From Ligula intestinalis (taxonomy: Eukaryota > Platyhelminthes > Cestoda > Diphyllobothriidea > Diphyllobothriidae): a stretch of DNA of 64,000 nucleotides. The position numbers and the translations under genes were made by a program. Shown here in pieces: positions 33,978 through 45,722 of the stretch. The notes beneath the pieces were generated by a model, which was not told where the DNA came from, made no database searches, and saw only the letters and a program-made list of their open reading frames with translations. The stretch's first letter is position 1. Each line of letters opens with the position of its first letter. The stretch is from NCBI GenBank assembly GCA_036362985.1, contig JAYGXS010000002.1, positions 85,606,047 through 85,670,046 on the forward strand, given 5' to 3'.

Positions 33978-34011
33978 CTGACGATGGCTTCTCGTTTGGA
34001 GCCGAAAGCTC
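33978..34011 (+). ncRNA. Hammerhead ribozyme motif (PLE-E, right), intact core
   Basis: CTGACGA (33978-33984), spare T, stem II GGCTTC-TCGTTT-GGAGCC, GAAA (34004-34007), GCTC. Helix I TTTCT/AGAAA gives five pairs. AGCT is palindromic. This is the best-preserved PLE ribozyme in the window. Confidence 0.75.
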
Positions 34012-34115
34012 AGAAACAAACTTTCATTCCATAGATGGCATCTTCCTCTTCTTTACAACAACAATCTGGGGGACGCATTTTCTCTTCTATACGATGAGTT
34101 GATATTAAAGCACAC

Positions 34116-34673
34116 GGCAAAAGTATCTTCTGAAGGCGCACTCATATACCCCTAGTCTCAGCATTTCGTCCTGCAAAAACAATGGTAATTGAGTTTGGGG
34201 GTGGAGAAATAGGATAGGCAGAGAAGGAAATGTTTAGAAGTAAGTGTAAAGTGAAAGAAATGTGGTTGAAGTTTCTTCCCGCGGCCACTGGGAGTAAGTT
34301 GTTCCGGATGTAACTTGAAGGTGTGCGTGGCGCTTGGCGCCGCGGACTATACAAATGTAACTCCAGAACGGTAAGTTGAAGTAGGCAACCTCCTAACCCC
34401 CATTTCAATTTTTCGGTAAATTCAAGAAAATTGCACTTTGATAATCGGGTTTTTCCGCACTAAGTTAAATGATAATATAGATTGGGAAAATCTACAGAAA
34501 TAAATCAACAACACTTGTAAATATAGTAAAATAAAAATAAATTTAGCATTTATCACAGTATATTCCACTGCGCATCCTCAATTCCCACCCTTTTAACCCT
34601 ATAACTACCGCTTTCGTCGGCAAACCTGCAGGAAGTATGGATTTACGAGTGGGCTTAAATAAGCCTCCTTGGC
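34116..34673. mobile_element. MITE-like element, copy 2
   Basis: Body collinear with copy 1 (ACCCCTAGTCTCAGCA, GGAGAAATAGGATAGGCAGAG, GGTGTGCGTGGCGCTTGGCG, CCATTTCAATTTTTCGG). Terminal repeats are degraded and the 8-base duplication is not visible. It sits right after the PLE-E pair. Confidence 0.65.
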
Positions 34674-34675
34674 AA

Positions 34676-34800
34676 AGTTTACCTATTATGCCTGTCTACC
34701 TGTATTATTTTGAGTACCCCTACAAATCTACTGGCCTGATAAAGAGTTTTCAAAAACATATGTTTACCAATTGACTTTTCATCTTAAACATGGAATATTT
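34676..34800 (+). mobile_element. PLE-H 3' terminus with ribozyme relic, separated by insertions
   Basis: CTGATAA-A, GAGTTTTC, AAAA, ACATATGT at 34736-34763 is a decayed hammerhead of the PLE-H type, with the perfect helix III palindrome. It probably completes the 3' UTR broken off at 33721. Confidence 0.5.
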
Positions 34801-35599
34801 TCAGAAAATATCCCATGCTCAAATAACTCATTTCGAGCTTTCGGATATCCGCTTTTGGCTGTAGTTAAGAATTGACTTTTGCGTTTTAATAGGTCTGAGG
34901 ATCTACAATCTGGGAAGAGGAAAATAAGTCAACGGAAATGCTAAACTTAACCGGAACTTCACTCGATAATAGGAAGGAAGTATCTTTGCGTGCTTCACCA
35001 TTCGCTGAAACAATGTTAAAGCACTTATTATGTCTCAGTCTTTTTTATTCCATTTGCTCGGCACTGCCACTCATCGGAATAAAAAGGAATAATGCGTAGA
35101 TGAATATTTCTACCAGTAAAGAACAATTGTGACAAGAAGTTTCTCTAAAAGGTAGGGATGCGGAAAAACGGAAGAAGACGTGAATGCTGAACTCCAACTA
35201 CAAGCGCTCCGCACAAAAAATGCACGTTTTTTGGCATCTTCTGTAACCGCATAATAACCGGTCATTTGTATTGCTAGAATTTCCATTTGGTACCTATGCA
35301 AGTAAAAATAAACGTAAAATGTAATTGGACGAAACAGAGCTGTTTGATTTCTTTACCAGCGAGAGTTCAAAAAGCGTGCCTTCAAGGTGCTAGAAATAAA
35401 ACTGGTTTCAGGCAAAACACACACACACGGACAGACAGGCCGAAAGAGAGAGAGGTCCTGATGGTTCCATTTGATTGGGGCCGCGGAAGCGAAGCTTCCC
35501 CCAGAGGTGTATCATTCTACAGGGTGCTTATTAATTTCTCTCTCGCCCACTGAGAAGGTGTCAAAGTCAAGGGAGTGTGAGTAAGGCGTGTAGCGGCAT
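34801..35599. other. Unassigned; short (AC)n at 35410-35424
   Basis: A 33-base purine/CA-rich stretch (35410-35456) and otherwise ordinary sequence. Confidence 0.35.
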
Positions 35600-35982
35600 T
35601 CATGCCAACTTGCGTCAAAAGGTTCCACGTCTTCCGTTGCTTTTTTCTTCTACAGAGCACTCCGGTACACAAAATTGGAAGTTTTGGCATGCGTACGCAC
35701 ATCCACAGCGATGGCATGACGCGGCCACCAATGCGCCTACACCTAACTGATGCCCCCACACGCCAAAACAGTACAACGGCAGCTGTTGTTCACCCATCAC
35801 CAAGCCGCGTGCTTGTAAAAAATATTTGCACCCGGCCCAGCCTCACCAGAGCCAGCGGTATGCTGATCCATTTGTTTCCCCCCCCGACCCCCCTGCAGCC
35901 CCCTCTGGTCCCCTTTCTGCCCACCACCACCTCCTGCTGTGAAAGACGGCCTTTCAGGCTTGACAAATGTTTGTACAGCTGA
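35600..35982 (+). pseudogene. Possible LINE C-terminal zinc-finger relic
   Basis: The frame contains HKIGSFGMRTHIHSDGMT. This resembles the repeated HRMGLFGHMRIH-type fingers at the C-terminus of flatworm endonuclease-RT LINEs. The finger cysteines are not visible here, so the call rests on one motif. The downstream C-rich run 35876-35932 is unexplained. It could equally be a PLE 3' UTR. Confidence 0.3.
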
Positions 35983-36589
35983 CGTGTGTGCGTCTGTGTG
36001 TGTGTTTGTGCGTAGGTGTGCGAGCATTTCGCGTCTGAGCGTCTAATTGCAGTTGCAATGAGATTTTAGCAAATCATAATAGGTTTTCATTTTTATGCAC
36101 ATACGCTTACACGATTTAGATGCTGCGGGTGGCGCGTTGGTGTCTTGCGCAGGCAAGAGCTGGTGTATGCCATTGGTGGGCTATCGGCAGATCACATGAT
36201 ACTGCCACAAACATGAAATACGTTCTTAACATTTACGAAGGAAATGATCAGAGAGTTTGGTCAGTTCGAGTCGATGGAAATTCCAAAAGTGTGTTTAGTG
36301 AAGTGGAGCGTACTTCAAAGAGTTAAGGCAAAAGTTCCCTCTTCAGGGGTCTTGGCTAGTGCGCACAAAGAAGCCTATTGCATTAACTGGCGGAGAGAAA
36401 GACGTGTTCATATGACTGCTATGCTTAGGGGACACAATACGCCAACTCATAACACAACGTTTGAAGACAGCGATCGTAGGCGCTTTCATCGCAGGAAAAC
36501 CCGCACGTAATCCCGTTCCTACCCTTAAAAGGTAAGTACGGTCTCCCATTGAAGGACACATCAATATGATATTGGCAGTGAGTTTGGTG
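35983..36589. other. Unassigned
   Basis: A (GT)-rich stretch at 35984-36012; two overlapping plus frames (36120-36326, 36244-36510) without motifs. Confidence 0.3.
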
Positions 36590-36735
36590 GATTTACTTAT
36601 TCAGTTGACCCAATTGTGAAAAAACCTCACGGGCTCGGTAGAAGTCTAACTAACACAGCAGGGAAGGCTTTTGCGCAGACCATGGTAGACCATTGGCTGC
36701 GCAAAAGCCTTATCTGCTGTGTTAGTTCGTTTGAA
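36590..36735. mobile_element. SINE1 head duplicated as a hairpin
   Basis: The SINE1 tail (GTTGACCCAATTGTG at 36602) is followed by two inverted arms: CTAACACAGCAG...TTTTGCGCAG (36650-36680) and CTGCGCAAAAGCC...CTGCTGTGTTAG (36697-36725). They are nearly perfect complements with a loop of about 17 bases. This is the anticodon-side part of the SINE1 tRNA-like head in both orientations. Confidence 0.7.
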
Positions 36736-36839
36736 CATCAAAGCGTATTAAATCTTTCACTTGCTCCTATGTACGGAGGTTCATTAGCCGAAAAGAGAAG
36801 AGCCTGGAAAACGGATACCTGAATACATACCCGCTTGAT

Positions 36840-37560
36840 TCAGAAAACGTGAAAGTAGATCAATTTCGAGTTCTATTCCCGCACACGAAGTCGATACGTA
36901 TCACCGAGTCGACCTCAATGAAACCATCTACGTTGTCCATCGAACAACAGCCACCTTCTCTAAGCGCCTACGCCAACGAGTGCTAAAAAAACCAGAGGTG
37001 GTGGCCGCCGAATCCAGTGCTGGTTTTTCAGAAGATAGTTTTACATGCGCTGTCCCTTCCATGTCCAAAGTCAGGTGACGGTCACATATCGTCCCCATCC
37101 CCTGGTGACAGTTGTTCACTCCATGCACTTGAAAGTGAATTTTACTCCACATACTTGATAAATGACCATAACTCACAACTAATCCAATTTTTCTTCCCTT
37201 CATAGTCCTATTGACTTCAACCTGCAGACCTCACCATGTGGGTGGCGTGAAAACGATGATTATGGACCAGAAGACATTTACAAACCTTGCTAAGGTCTAG
37301 CATGTTCATTATCTGTGCAATTTTTTAACCTCGATGACTAACTTCTAAAAACATATGCCTACCGAATTTGAAGTTCAAATGTCAACTTAATGCCCCGAGT
37401 ACAGACACTTATCTCAGCGGTAATTGGTGAGCTCAAAGTTACGCTAATTCAATCGACCCAGAAGATGCACACTACATTTGCGGAGGATCAATAGCTCAAT
37501 AGAACTGATTTATTCAACGGATGAATATTCCATTATCTAGATTGAGTTCCTAGTTAGGAA
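36840..37560 (+). mobile_element. PLE-H 3' half
   Basis: Coding relic (36860-37075: SSIPAHEVDTYHRVDLNETI, then LRQRVLKKPEVVAAES, and in another frame FQKIVLHALSLPCPK), the PLE-H 3' UTR (GTTGTTCACTCCATGCAC), a ribozyme relic at 37332-37357 (CGATGA, CTAACTTCT, AAAA, ACATATG) and a tail matching the inverted one at 18890-19020. Confidence 0.65.
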
Positions 37561-38592
37561 GTTTTGAATGCATAAAACGAAATAGAGGCCAATTATAACT
37601 TGTCAAGGTAATCAGTTTGGAAGGGGTCATTAGTTTTTATAAATTTGCTATGTCAGCCTAAGTGAAGACTTTTGAGGGTTTTGAGAGCTACGTGGACTGA
37701 CATGTGTACGCGTTCGATTGTCGATTTCGATTAAGTCCACTTTATGCACCAACATATTGGTACGGAAAGTGACAGTTTCAGGGGGTTGACTTTAGTGATA
37801 GCGGACGTAGTTGACGCCAAACACAATTTTTACCTTTTCGTGGGTTTAAGTATGTCAAACGGGACCTGGCATTGGCCATTTTTTCGAATGCAAGTCACCA
37901 ACACAGCTTAACTTAGTCTTCAGTGACAGTAGTCTTTTGCGTGGACACTAACAGAGCAGTTGCCCACAATCACGTTCAGTAGGAGTCAAGAGATGCTGAA
38001 GGAGGCCGACACTGATACGGCCACTCCTGTTTCGTCTTCTTCTTCTTCTTCTTCGTCGTCGTCTTCTTCTTCTTCTTCTTCTTCTTCTTCTCCTTCAACT
38101 AATGCTACCACCACTAATACTAGTGAGCTAGCAACGTAACTGCATGTTAGTGGTACTGGCACTAACAATGACGATAACATTGATGAGACGTAACGCAGAT
38201 TCAAGCTATTGCTGGGGCTCATAACCCCTTAATGTCAACTAGGAATGTGAATGCGGGTTTAAACTATTCCACGCAAGTAGATGTTTTGGGCCCTGAGCCC
38301 AGCAGAGCTTGCCTTTGTTTCAACCCTTCCAAATCTATCCATCAGTCTGTGTCCGCTACTACTACGTTCAGAATTCGAAACTGTTACCAGAAGTACGTGC
38401 CTTGGCTAATTTGCTAATTTTTGTAATCATGCTTACTTAGGCAAGTAAAGACTATACTACTGACTGACATGTATCTCCTGGCTGAAGAGTAGTTTATCCA
38501 TTTGGTTGCTAGTTTCTTGCCCGGTGAATTTGTTGTTAAGTTGCCTCTGATCGATATCCTTAAGTCTGGGTGCAGGTAATAAAATGACATTT
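37561..38592. other. Mostly unassigned; (TTC)n microsatellite at 38031-38093
   Basis: Imperfect TTC/GTC repeats of about 62 bases; on the minus strand they would read as a run of Glu and Asp, which explains an acidic frame there. A piece at 37735-37800 resembles 33475-33540 (PLE-H flank). Confidence 0.5.
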
Positions 38593-38690
38593 GGAAAGAA
38601 GAAGACTTGATCGCTGGGACAATATGTTCATTCGCCGGACGTTTTGATATCCGTTGCGGATTCCGAATCAGAGAAATGAGTAGCAGAAAG
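38593..38690 (-). mobile_element. Solo PLE-A ribozyme end, decayed
   Basis: Minus strand 38671-38638: CTGATTC, stem II with ATCC-GCAAC-GGAT, AAAA, CGTC, then TTGTCCCAGCGATCAAGTC as in 17433-17510. Two core positions are mutated. No coding part. Confidence 0.55.
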
Positions 38691-40189
38691 TGACAAAGTG
38701 ATATTTTGTTAATTTTATACGTGCCTAAAAGTAGAGTCGGCACCTGGAAACTGCTGGATTTCGTTTGTTTCCTTTTCTCTGTTGAGCTGTTTTGTAGATG
38801 TTTGTGATGGATGATTAATCTGAATAGCATAAACTTAAATTATTACGCTTCCAATCGGCGTAAAATAACATATTGAAACGAAATTTAATTGCCTTTTTTC
38901 TTTCTCCTCGAATTACATATTAAGGGTTAACTCCGCTCAATCAGTATCTGCGGGACTGAATACGCTTTTTTGCACAATGAACCAACATTATGTTCGACCT
39001 AGGGAACAGTCGCTCGTCTGACTGGGTTTAAAGCCCACTGTCTCCAACCCTAGTAGTCGTGGCCTATCTCCATGCCAAGCCTTGGGTCTTTTAAGCAACC
39101 GACAAACAACAATAACTGTTGCAGATGATCCTCCGATTCAAAAGTCAAGGCCACCGGATATCCATGTTCCCAAAAATACCTTGAAGTCCCACCAAGAGAA
39201 ACGATGGACTGGAATGAGATGTTCGTCTTGTAATGTTTCCACAGACCATTAAATTGGGCAAAATCGATTAGCTTCACCTGTTGCTGGATGTTCCTGCTTT
39301 ATTGCAACTGAATGTTTTCGGCTTTTTCGTCAAAAATTCCTGCTTGTAGCGTTAATCAATGCCTGTGCTTTGATTTTTGTTCCATCACTTGGGCTAACTG
39401 TGTTTTGCCTTTTTTTTCCAGCTGGTAAAATGTTGATACTTTTATCCGCCTTCAGCCGTTACCTCGCGTTCGTTCCCTCCTCAGAATTTTCCTATTTCAT
39501 GTCCCGGGTCGGGTTAGTGACGTATCAGGTTCTTGTTTCTTCTGATGTCTTCGTGCATTGCAGATTGGATTTAAAATAAAAACCGACGGCGCACGCAAAA
39601 ACATCTTCGGCTTTGGAAAAGTTTGGAAAATTGTTGGCGAAATGTAAACACGGATGCTGGCTTGCTGGCTGGCATTCGGATTCTTGTTTCCTGTCACGAA
39701 GGCTCATAAAACCTTATGCCGAGCGAAAACCGATTTAAGCTGAATGCGGCAATATTTTCCGTTTGCGTTGATTTCGTCTTATTTGACGTATCGATTCCAG
39801 GCCTGCTCTACCTTAAAACCACGCTAAAAACCGTGTTGTGGCATTAACATGGATAACAACGCACCACGCATGGCAGTAAAAAATTAAACTGCTTACATAT
39901 GAGTAAACGCAGAGCTGTGGCGTCTGAAAAACGCTCTGCAGAAATTCGGAAGCAAAAAAACTCAGTATGGTATCGCGAAACCTGAATAAAAGGAATGCAG
40001 GACACTGTTTTTTTGCCTAACATTCGGGCGTTTGTCTCTAAAGATGTGATGCATGCAGCCAAAGTAATTCACTCCTGTTTGCGCTGTAGGTCAAAGTTAA
40101 CTTCTTTTCTTCGATAAGGCAGCTTATTCATGGGTTTCTGCAGGAACCTAAACAGCATTCTAATACCATTCAGTTATTTTGATTAAAAA
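38691..40189. other. AT-rich sequence, nothing assigned
   Basis: Frames are short and lack motifs. Confidence 0.4.
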
Positions 40190-40744
40190 TCAAACTGCAA
40201 AATTATTTAAATTAATGCACCTCTCATACCTCTAGTCTTAGAATATTGTCCTTTGGTTTTAGGAGTAAAAAATGAGGGAAAACAGTGAAATATACTTCAC
40301 TAACTGCTAAATGCATTTATTATTGAATAAAAAATGTTGATTTATACCTGAACTTTTCCCTAATCTGTATTATCGTTTATTATATTGCGAAAAAACCGAT
40401 TATCCAATTGCAGTTTCCTGTGATTTGTAAAAAATAGAAATGGTGGTTAGGTGGGCGTCTACTTCAAATAACTTGAGGTCTAACTTAACATTCTGGAGTT
40501 GGATTAGTATAGTGCGCGGAGCGATGCGCCGCGCACACGTTAAATGTACATGCGGAACGACTTGATCCCAGCGGCCGATTGGAACAAATTCATCTACATT
40601 TTTTCCACTAAACACTAAATTCTACAAATTTTTTTACTCTCTTTCCTATATTCTCGCCACGAAACCTCCTCTAGCCGTCGCCTATGTAGGACGAAATTCT
40701 TGGACTAGGGGTATATTATGTGAACTACTGAAACTGCTTTCGCC
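40190..40744 (-). mobile_element. MITE-like element, copy 3
   Basis: Inverted relative to copies 1 and 2. Inner ends ACCTCTAGTCTTAGAAT (40230) and, inverted, ACCCCTAGTCCAAGAAT (40715) pair. The body has the GCGCGGAGCGATGCGCCGCG hairpin and CGGAACGAC seen in the others. No transposase. Confidence 0.65.
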
Positions 40745-41999
40745 AAAAATAATTTAAAATGGGACGCACAAACTGCCAGGAGAGAACACAATTCAACATC
40801 AGATTATGAACATTTAAATGCTTAATAAAACAAATAACGCAGCTTAAAATATGAAAACTTAAGTAGGAATCATTTGCTGTAGAATATCCTTTGTGAATAC
40901 ATCTGTTTGCCACATTTAAATAATCAGATAAACCATCTTAATGAATTTTTTTCAGAAAGGAAAGTATTCATTGTTCTAGCGGTGCTCAGCTTAACTGCCA
41001 AAAGTGGATTCAAGCTGCAATTTAAAGGTATTAGAGAATGCATTGTTTTCTATCTTTGCCAGCCGGCGGAAAACTGGGATTGAGCAAGTCAAGCCTGCAA
41101 AGCAAAGGAAACCAAGGCAACCAAATTAAACAATCGTTTGGAGGTCATCCCTCTAGCCACGCGCATCAAGGTCAGCCCTTTGGCAGCCTCGACAACCTTG
41201 TCAGTCGAAGCTGGGTCAGAGTAGAATGATATCTTAGACACTTTTTGCCTGGAATTCGGTGAAGCATATGGCCGATCAATCCGCATCGATGTAGAAATTC
41301 ATTCTACTTTAATGCCCTAAAAAACACTCTACAGCCGTTCGATATTGAACTGCCCAGGCAGGCATTCAGGCGAATGCAATGAATGAGCTGCAATTACCGC
41401 CGCCGACACATTCAGGCGAATGTTGTATGCAGGAGGGGGCGTGGCCTATATGCGTGCGCGACGTAGATGGTATATTTGATCAAATTTGAAGATTATATGC
41501 GAGTGGGGGATTCAGCACACATAGTTTTAGTTGTTTCCATTGTTCATTGAGTTGACTTTAGGAACAAGCTGCCGTTCACTAGAAAAGAATTCATTTCAGA
41601 TGAGTAGACCGGCGGAAAGTAGGGGTGAAATGGGGTCAAATCCAGCGCTTGTTGATATCCAAGAAATGTTTTACGCTAGTAAACGCTACGTACTAAAAAT
41701 TCTTGTTTGTGCATGTATTATTTTCAAAAAATATCATTAAACCAAACCAGAAGCTTAGCTATAGTACGCGTTCACAGAAAAGACACTTTTCTAGTGCGTT
41801 CATGAATTTGAGATAAGGGTAATTATGAGATTATGTTTTATTATCGGGAACAGAACAGCAAATTATGCTAACACTGTTCTATTTGGCAAAGCGGCTACGT
41901 CTTTTGCTATAAAATTAAGCAAGAAACTCGTAAAGTTGTAATTTGTTTAATCTCACCGAAAATTAGGACAGTAAACAAAAACCCGAGAAGGGTCATCAA
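40745..41999. other. Unassigned
   Basis: TTCAGGCGAATG occurs twice (41365 and 41412). The frames 41038-41229 (+) and 41089-41286 (-) overlap and have no motif. Confidence 0.35.
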
Positions 42000-43335
42000 T
42001 TTTAACTGTCAAGACGTGGGCAAAAGATGTTCAAACATTTGCAATTTGTAGAGCAGAATAAATGAATAAAAAATTCTGAAATGGAACAGACGGAAGATTT
42101 TTGAGTTTTCTCAAAATCGTCGTTAGTATTCTGCTTCTCTGTTTGGCATCTGTTATCTTAGAGCAAAACCTAGAAATAAGTGAATAAACTAAAAACTGCT
42201 CCAGTGTACATGGAAGAGTGCGTTTTTTTTCATTTTGAGAAGCAGATGTATACCTTCGTTTTAGGGAAGTCAAAAATGCAATAAAATTTCTCAAAGATAA
42301 AAAACATAGACGTCCAACGCTGAAAAATCTAATAAAAACGTTTTTTTTCAAGAGGTAATTTTAAAAATAAGGCTTTTTAAATTAATCACAGGGGCATTTA
42401 TTCGCAACTTTTGTTAAGGGCGTTCATTGCTTAGCAGAATTGATATGTTTGAATGATTCAAAGACCATGAACCAAACAAAAGAATGTTTAAAAATTCGTT
42501 ATTTAGGTATATGGTTTTATGAAATATCTTACTTTAAGGCTTTTAGTAAGCATTTAAAAGAAAACCCATATTTTTGGCCAATTGGCTGAAGCCAATGAAA
42601 ATAATAACATGTTAGTTACCATTTCAAGAAAGGTCTAAACCTCATCGTCATCAAAATCCCAAAATAATTACAAAGTAGTTTGACGAAAAGAGAGTTCTCT
42701 TAGTGTACAAAAATGGTTCGTTTACAATTTAACCTAACCATTACATTTATATTTATCAGTCACTGATGGGTATATCCGTACGTGAGCTTACAAAGTATCT
42801 TACTCATGTGACCTACCAATCGGCAAAATCATGTATAAATTTGTAAGCCTTAGTTCAACAGTGTATAAACGGAAAAACCGATCAGTGGTTTTCGTGAAAC
42901 CATTTTGGAATGCATGCTCGAAGCTTGGGCACTTTAGTAATAGTCATACATTATATGACACTTAATATTGAAACATTTATATCCCAAAAATTTACCAAAA
43001 GATGATTTTTCAACGTAATTATAATATTGCTGCTTTATTCACTTGTTGTTTTGCATAAACATGATTCCTAAACATTTAAAACGTAAGTCTACTTTGTACG
43101 CCCGAGTTTCACAGCTTCAGATTTTTCTGTCTTGCTAAAAAAGCTTGTATTTATAAACAACGTTTTATTACTTGATAAAGCGCAATGTGCCTTATTTTGA
43201 AGACTGAACACGACTTTATTGCTGTAAAACCTTGGGGGCCGCAGCTTGGGCTGCGTTTACTTAACAGGGAGTTTCGTGTAAAAATCATTGGATTTCATGA
43301 GTTAGCCCACTTACTGTGTTACCCGAGCGTATCCT
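42000..43335 (+). repeat. Repeat family R2, copy 1 (uninterrupted)
   Basis: Collinear with 54245-55662 over about 1.3 kb, with roughly two thirds identity by eye. Anchors: AGAGCAGAATAAATGAAT, CGCAACTTTTGTTA, CAAAATAATTACAAA, CCAATCGGCAA, ATCATTGGATTTCATGA. No shared coding frame. It lacks the 127-base insertion of copy 2. Confidence 0.65.
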
Positions 43336-43624
43336 ATTTCTTTAACTTGGTTTTAGCCTCAGCTTATTTCGATTCAAGAGGCTTTGAAGAAGCCCGTTGC
43401 CGACTAGATTTACTGCTGCTTAGTCCATTCGACATAAACCTTTACCCCAAGATGGGAGGATAAATTGACTAATCTAAGGCTGTTCAGGACCCCTGTAACT
43501 TGGCAGTCATATCTACGCGATTAATGTGGACTGCCCAGTTAAATTTGCAGAGAAATCATTTTTATATTTCTTCGCATGCCTTTCTATATATGCCGTGAGT
43601 CTCGATTTAGTAGTTCACCAGCAA

Positions 43625-44060
43625 CGCAGTGTTATGAGCGAACAAAAAAGACCAGTGGTGCGTGCAATACAAGTTATCGTAACGCAGGAGGCATGTGAGT
43701 GTCTCTTCAGGAGCTCAAAAGCCATGTAGTGTTATAACCGATCATGAACGTGGTAAGAGCGATGACCTCCGAGCAAACGTCTAAATCAGTTGTCTTTGTT
43801 TTGCAAGCTTGACTTGCACAACTTCAGCTTGCTGTTGACTGGGAAAGGTGGAAAACAGTTCCTTGTCTTATATTGTGAAATTGCGGCTTAACTTAAATTT
43901 TTAAAAATTAATTTGAGCACTAGTACAACAACGAATACTTTACTTTCTGGAAAACTTTCATCGTTATGTTTCATCTGATTGGGTAAAATGTGGCAAACAG
44001 ATTTTTTCGCAGTAGGCAAGAGAGTCTCTGTTCAGGAGCTCAAAAGCCATGTAGTGTTTT
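43625..44060 (+). repeat. Short direct repeat, 325 bases apart
   Basis: The 37 bases at 43697-43733 return at 44022-44058 with a few changes (core TTCAGGAGCTCAAAAGCCAT). Both are followed or preceded by GAACAAAA-type sequence, so they look like two partial units of a longer tandem. Confidence 0.6.
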
Positions 44061-45263
44061 TTTCCGAACAAAACAAAGATGAGCAGTGCGTGGAACACAA
44101 CCAAATATAGCACAGGGTGTTTGTGCCAAAAGTTAAGAAGGGGGTTGCCTTCCGATACTGGATACTAAAGTGAATGCTAATGAAAAGAAATTGCTCAAAG
44201 AAGCGAACAAGCCAGGTCCAGTAAGCACTTCAGAAGGAAAGGTGATGTTTGGACTATCGAGTACAGTACAGTACCCCGTCGGGATCACATCTGTCACAAG
44301 TTGCTGCATCAATAAGAAGAAGATTTCCCAAATCACAAGCCAGGTAGGACAAAGTTGCTCGGAACAGCTTTACTGTAGGAAAATAAACTGCGCAAAGGTT
44401 GTGTGACGAGCCAGCCGCAAACTATGTCTGCACGTCAGTTGCGTCCGTGAAGTTGCGTATTTTTGTGTGGGCTTGCCTACGCAATGAGTAATCTTAAGTC
44501 TGCAGCCAATCAAACAAGGTGGGAATATCGATTGACCTGGAGGTTATACACTTATCAGACAGCGAGTTGATCGATAGCGTGAGAATGGTCGATTGCGAAC
44601 AAGTGGATAATTACGCGTAGGAGAAAGGCCTGGCAAAGCGAAGGCAGGATGAATCACGCGCCGCTGTTGCGCTGGGTGGCAGACGCCAACACCATTACCG
44701 CAAAAGGTACGATCCCCAGGGGTGATCACGAGAGCTGCTAACTGTACTACAGCTGTGTTCAAGTGGTCACCGCGTACTATAAATACTGCGGACCTTGTAC
44801 ATTCACCATCTTTATTTTCTCAGAAGAAGAGCTCGACAAGAATCCTAAACGCCAAGCTTATATACTTCTTGTTTCAATGATCAAAATTCCCACTTCGGAA
44901 TGTATATTCTTTGGCATGTACATTAATTGTGCTTCGCTTACATCAAGCAATTTTACCTCAGTGGCATTTTATCATTCAGCACAGGTTTCCATTGGGAGGC
45001 TTAATCAACGGATTTTAAATCAATCGAAAAATGCGCAAATTAGATAAAGATCAAATGTCAGCAACCGCGGCCATATTTGACCGTTTGACAAAAATAATTG
45101 TTTGCGACCAATAAATCCTCACGCCAGCCAGAGCTGCATTTAGTTATATTTGTCAAGAGATTGCAGTAAAAATCAAGTGAAAGTTATGATTATGACATTG
45201 TCCGACACAGATCGAGGATGAGAAGAGACCCTGTCCATCACGGCATCCACCACTGAGATCATA
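44061..45263. other. Unassigned; GC-richer patch 44560-44780
   Basis: The patch has open frames on both strands without motifs. Nothing else recognised. Confidence 0.3.
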
Positions 45264-45329
45264 GTTTTATTATTGATGAGGTTTGGCAGATTTGCTTCAT
45301 TTAGTTGACACAATTGTGAAGAAACCTGT

Positions 45330-45409
45330 GGCATTTGGCGGGATTTGAGCCCACATAGAAGGAAAGGTCTTGACTGGGAGCCAATGCTCCACCAGTTGCA
45401 CAACAAATG
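45330..45409 (-). promoter_or_regulatory. tRNA-like pol III promoter (SINE1, minus)
   Basis: Box A-like TGCAACTGGTGG and box B-like GGCTCAAATCC on the minus strand. Acceptor ends CATTTG/CAAATG pair. Confidence 0.65.
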
Positions 45410-45641
45410 TCTAGCCTAGCACCGTGAGTTTTTAATCACACTTGGGTCGATATTACCCGCCCAACTTTGCCGCTCACATGGAATCCACCAATGCGGGACA
45501 GCAAGTTGACTGCCCAAGCGTCTAGAATCCACCAGAATGACTGCAAGGCTGACTTAATTATTAAGTGGTTTGGCAGATTTGCTTAATTTAGTTGACCCCA
45601 AAATCGATCTTATTAAGATTAACCTAACGGTACTAGGCCTG

Positions 45642-45722
45642 GCATTTGTAGCTCAACTGGTAGCGCATTGGCTTCGTGTGAAGGCCTTCCCTATTTTGTG
45701 GGTTCAAGTCCTACCGAATGCC
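45642..45722 (+). promoter_or_regulatory. tRNA-like pol III promoter (SINE1, plus), best folded
   Basis: Acceptor GCATTTG/CGAATGC pairs over 7 positions, T-stem GTGGG/CCTAC over 5 with loop TTCAAGT, box A TAGCTCAACTGG (45649) and box B GGTTCAAGTCC (45701). The anticodon and variable region is about 10 bases too long for a normal tRNA, so I do not call a tRNA gene. Confidence 0.7.

Larger units (their letters stand above)
33722..34095. mobile_element. PLE-E ends as an inverted pair, ribozymes facing outward
   Basis: 33722-33855 is the reverse complement of 33929-34059; the right copy runs on to about 34095. The centre is a C-rich/G-rich 75 bases. Each arm has an intact hammerhead core. No coding part is left, so this is the smallest form of the divergent-pair structure. 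The right tail (CGCATTTTCTCTTCTAT) matches the insertion at 54917-55043. Confidence 0.8.

Noticed and set aside
36244..36510. PLE endonuclease fragment
   Set aside because: A few His and Arg positions looked similar, but the order of motifs does not fit.
37986..38222. Acidic Glu/Asp-rich minus frame
   Set aside because: It is the reading of a TTC/GTC microsatellite.
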